In this document: positions 29,532 to 32,390 of the stretch, one piece after another
Layout: each line of letters starts with the position of its first letter
Numbering within the stretch: position 1 is the first letter of the stretch
Assembly: GCA_009801015.1 (NCBI GenBank)
Contig: VHZZ01004306.1
Span: 5,711-38,100, forward strand
Source of the DNA: Silene noctiflora
Lineage: Eukaryota > Streptophyta > Magnoliopsida > Caryophyllales > Caryophyllaceae
Direction of reading: 5' to 3'
Length of the DNA: 32,390 nt
Position numbers and translations under genes: made by a program
The notes under the pieces: generated by a model
Seen by the model: the letters and a program-made list of their open reading frames with translations, nothing else
Told to the model about the DNA's origin: nothing
Databases searched by the model: none

Positions 29532-29979
29532 ATCCTTGGTAGCCAAACTAGTAAGTTGATATACCGTCACAAATAGGAAGTTTGACAAGAATCCAAGACC
29601 ATCAAAGAAAACGAAAGAAGTATAAGAAATAAGTTAATACAAACTAAATATTTATAATAAGTTTAGGAAAACATATATTATTACGATTACGAAACAGTAT
29701 CCTTAATAACCAGAGGTTGAAGATAGCATTATGTACATATATACAAGAAATGTACGAAAATATACTTTGCATTTGCAAATCTTGGAAGTTTAGAGTAATG
29801 GAGATGAGGAAAGGAAGGCATCTTTTCTCTGCTCTCATCCTATTCTTTAGCAAGTTTATTTTAATGTTGTGCACTTTACTTCACATAAGGTCTTAGCACT
29901 CGGATCAACGGGCAAAGAGTTGCGATTTAAGTTCCGTGCCTTTTCTTCCCCCATAATGTTATTATCTTGCTTTTGAATA
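29532..29979. other. Remorin 5' flank, no gene seen
   Basis: An open frame continues upstream of the ATG without another ATG (FVFFDGLGFLSNFLFVTVYQ), which I read as untranslated leader or intron. No clear TATA assignment. Confidence 0.4.
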
Positions 29980-30053
29980 CTCCCTCGGTTTTACATGGGT
30001 TTCTTCCACCTTAAGTTTAGAGAACTGCGAAGAAAACAATAGAACGGAGGAAG
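29980..30053. mobile_element. Short Stowaway-type MITE
   Basis: TA flanks on both sides. Left end CTCCCTCGGTTTTACATGG, right end in reverse CTTCCTCCGTTCTATTGTT. Only 74 bp, with an interior unrelated to the four longer copies; a miniature or internally deleted member. Confidence 0.65.
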
Positions 30054-30427
30054 TATAGTCCATAAATCGGACTGTAGAGAGAAAAATGAGCTTCATAAAA
30101 ATGTGTTTCTGGTCTTGAACAGCAGCTTCTGCCCTTTTTATAAATATGGTTTTTCAAACGTATGCCCTTGGAATACTTTAATTTCTCATGACATGTTATT
30201 GATGAATCTTTTGTTATACATGTGTTTTATGTTTATCCTAAGGGCACACGTTAGAAAAACCGTTACAGGCTGCTGCGACTTTCTAAATACAAACAGAAAA
30301 CTCTAGTGTACATATATCATCTTCCTGTGTGGTCTCTTATTTTCCGTCTTTTTTTGCGTTGCGTCGTGAGGCTCAGGTCGACCCGTGAATTGTCGAGACT
30401 CACGCTTAGATAAGCTGACGATGGACA
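30054..30427. other. 3' flank of the SCAPER-like gene
   Basis: Non-coding; probably contains the 3' UTR of the SCAPER-like gene (minus strand). No poly(A) signal could be fixed. Confidence 0.45.
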
Positions 30428-32000
30428 TTAGACTTGTCCATCATATTCACCACAGGTGGGGTCCATTGAAAAGAATTTCTCTGCTCTTTCAATGAAGCTT
30501 TCAGGAAATCTAGCATACAAGGGTGGAGTAACATGAGCTTCTGATGTGGCATCCAATTTCGGCTTTGTCGTGGCATCTTCCGAAATTTTACTAGCCTTCC
30601 CATCTTTAGGATTCCGCAACTTGCTATTTTTGGTAATGCCAGCACCGCTCCTGCCCGTCAAAAGACGGGAATTTCTCGTGGTTGAACGGATTGGTTTCAC
30701 GGGAATTTCTGGCAGTTGACCAGAATCTTCTGGCAAAAGGTTGTCGGTAGGGGAAGTGGATTGAACTGGTGGCAAACTTGTCCGGGCAGACTTGACCAGG
30801 GAAAGAATCATATCTGGACTAAGTTCCTGCTGGACTACGTCTTTGTTCTGTTCACACCCGAAACAAGCAGCAACGAGGGTTCCAGCCAGAATCGGCATTA
30901 GCTCGGGGTCGCTAAAGAAGGCGAATGGTAAATCACAAACCTGAGGTAGAAGGATTCACTGTCAAAATAGTTCGTGCCGGAATTATAAACTAAAGAATGT
31001 TAGAATGATAAACTGACTTTGTGAAGGATTGTTGGACTGTTTCCCCATCGAAGAACAGCTTGATTACCAGGGTGAAGTAAGGAGAAGTACCCAAGAAGCA
31101 ACAAAGATTCAAGCAGAAGCAGACCCACCTGAAAAATTCAACATATTGCAATAAGGGTCCGTAGTAATCACGTAAATCCCCAACGGTAATTTTTAAAGGT
31201 TTAATGCTTTTTTGGAGGAAGTAGGAAGACAAATTAGAATGGCTGGATACGTTATCACATAAACAACCATAGTTATCTTTTTTCCGGATTTGTTGCGTTT
31301 CATGATTTCGAAAGGTAGAAATGACTTATCCAAAGAACTTTAGATATATGTGTAAAATAAAAGCGTTACACAATTACCTGATCGCTTGCTACTTTCCAAC
31401 TGTTGGTACAATGGGTTAGCAGGAAGCTCATGATATGGAAAAATTCCATTTTCAGGTCTAGCCTTGCCTGCATAGTATTTCAATAGTATGTAATAAAGCA
31501 AATGTCTCACTATTCTTACGGCAATGGAATATGATGGAATAAAGCAAATAGCTCATTTAAGCGTCTGCCTCTCTTATATTATAAAGTAACAGTCAAGCAG
31601 TCAACCACTGCAACTTTCAACACAATTTAACGACTTCTTGTGTTGGGTTAACACACAGTAAGACTATCGACTATGTACATTCGTACCAGTGACCTCAGCT
31701 TGTCCCACCATAGGCGGGAACATTTAACGCGTTAATGGTAATGTTGAAATATATCAATAGTAAGATCCAAATATCACTATATGCACCATGGCATTATAAA
31801 ACTACATAGAACAGAGATGTGAATAACGCAGTTATCGTAATATGCTCCAGGGGCCTACAGCTTCCATAGAATGTATTAAGGGTTGATGCGCTTACAAGAA
31901 TTTGTTGCATGAAAGTGATGTCCATCAAAGCCAAGTTGTTCAAGACTTTCAATACACCAGTTGCTACTTCCTCAAAGTTTGACGGGAGCACATATGAGCC
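30428..32000 (-). CDS. SCAPER: SCAPER-like protein, C-terminal exons (partial at right edge)
   Basis: Four minus-strand exons, 31896-32000, 31378-31467, 31018-31128 and 30428-30940, join in frame to 272 aa ending at TAA 30428-30430. Recognisable blocks in order: GSYVLPSNFEEVATGVLKVL, ARLDLKMEFFHIMSFLLTHC, VGLLLLESLLLLGYFSLLHP, NQAVLRWGNSPTILHK, VCDLPFAFFSDPELMPILAG, TLVAACFGCEQNKDVVQQEL. These match the conserved C-terminal helical region of plant homologues of SCAPER (S-phase cyclin A-associated protein in the ER). A basic, divergent tail follows (about residues 140-240), then RFPESFIERAEKFF. Human SCAPER binds cyclin A/CDK2 and localises to the ER; the plant role is little known. The N-terminal part lies beyond the window. 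All four exons use GT-AG signals. Confidence 0.88.
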
Positions 32001-32390
32001 CTGCAATATACAGATACTGACTATGAGGTTTCATTCTCGCCAACTAAAACGCAACACAGGCACAAATGAAATATAGGTATGTAACCAACTGCAACCAACC
32101 TACCTCTAAAGACGAAAGTGTTTTATAGCTATTCAAACAAGTTTCAATGTTGCATAAACACTCAAGGATTAATTGGATTTACGGACTAAGGGGTTAATTG
32201 TTAAGGAATAGAGGTCATAACAATGGGAAGGAAGGGGGAGGTGTTATTGGTGGAGCGAGGCAGAAGGGCAGAGGCAAATATCAATTTCATTTCGAGCTAA
32301 TGCATTGCCCTAGGGGAAAGCTACATAACTATTACCCCCTTAATGGGGTAAGTACGAAATCCCACCCCCACCATGACCTCCGTCACTCCA
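32001..32390 (-). other. Intron and possible upstream exon of the SCAPER-like gene
   Basis: A donor GAG|GTAGGT at about 32103/32104 follows an open minus-strand stretch reading NSYKTLSSLE, which would join in phase to GSYVLPS. Its upstream limit lacks a good acceptor, so I do not include it in the gene model. No other feature seen to the edge. Confidence 0.3.

Noticed and set aside
29532-29640. Upstream extension of the remorin frame (FVFFDGLGFLSNFLFV...)
   Set aside because: It is open but has no ATG before a stop, and a hydrophobic N-terminus is not expected for remorins.
32104-32180. Possible extra SCAPER exon reading NSYKTLSSLE
   Set aside because: The donor and phase fit, but there is no convincing acceptor and the peptide matches the family only loosely; left out of the model.
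1-32390. CRISPR arrays, tRNA/rRNA genes, bacterial operons or phage-like modules
   Set aside because: No regularly spaced repeats, no full tRNA cloverleaf, and no prokaryotic gene organisation were found; the repeats present are plant transposons.

Overview
This window is nuclear DNA of a flowering plant. It has long AT-rich spacers, GT-AG introns, plant-only gene families and many small non-autonomous transposons. The number of Stowaway-type elements starting CTCCCTCC(G/T)TCCCGGTC fits a eudicot, perhaps Caryophyllales, but that placement is inference. No prokaryotic, viral-genome, CRISPR or operon-like content was seen.

Layout. (1) 1-4.07 kb: a decayed Ty1/copia retrotransposon on the minus strand, with its 5' LTR near 3841-4072, gag-protease-integrase remains, and a break where reverse transcriptase starts (about position 74). 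(2) 4.6-5.7 kb: a nest of small transposons (hAT-like MITE, SINE-like piece, second hAT-like MITE). (3) 5.7-8 kb: a plus-strand gene for a RING-type membrane protein, with TATA box, probable leader intron and uORF. (4) 8.9-12.8 kb: a plus-strand gene for a calmodulin-binding-domain protein, probably with a 2.1-kb leader intron. (5) 15.7-18.5 kb: a minus-strand six-exon bHLH gene of the phytochrome-interacting-factor family, closest to UNE10/PIF8; its last intron uses a GC donor. (6) 18.7-27.6 kb: a gene-free stretch packed with MITEs (hAT-like with 8-bp duplications, Harbinger-like with TTA duplications, Stowaway with TA duplications, foldbacks) and a gypsy-like LTR fragment. (7) 27.96-29.53 kb: a minus-strand six-exon remorin gene. 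(8) 30.4 kb to the right edge: the 3' exons of a minus-strand plant SCAPER homologue that runs out of the window.

The five host genes look like ordinary, functionally unrelated plant genes: light signalling, membrane-associated ubiquitination, calmodulin binding, plasma-membrane nanodomains, and an ER/cyclin-A-associated protein family. I found no sign that they form one pathway, and I do not see a new biological system here. The most useful observations are the spliced gene models, the conserved GC-AG intron, the MITE in the UNE10/PIF8 promoter, five hAT-like elements with readable target-site duplications, and a 200-bp inverted Stowaway pair able to form a long hairpin.
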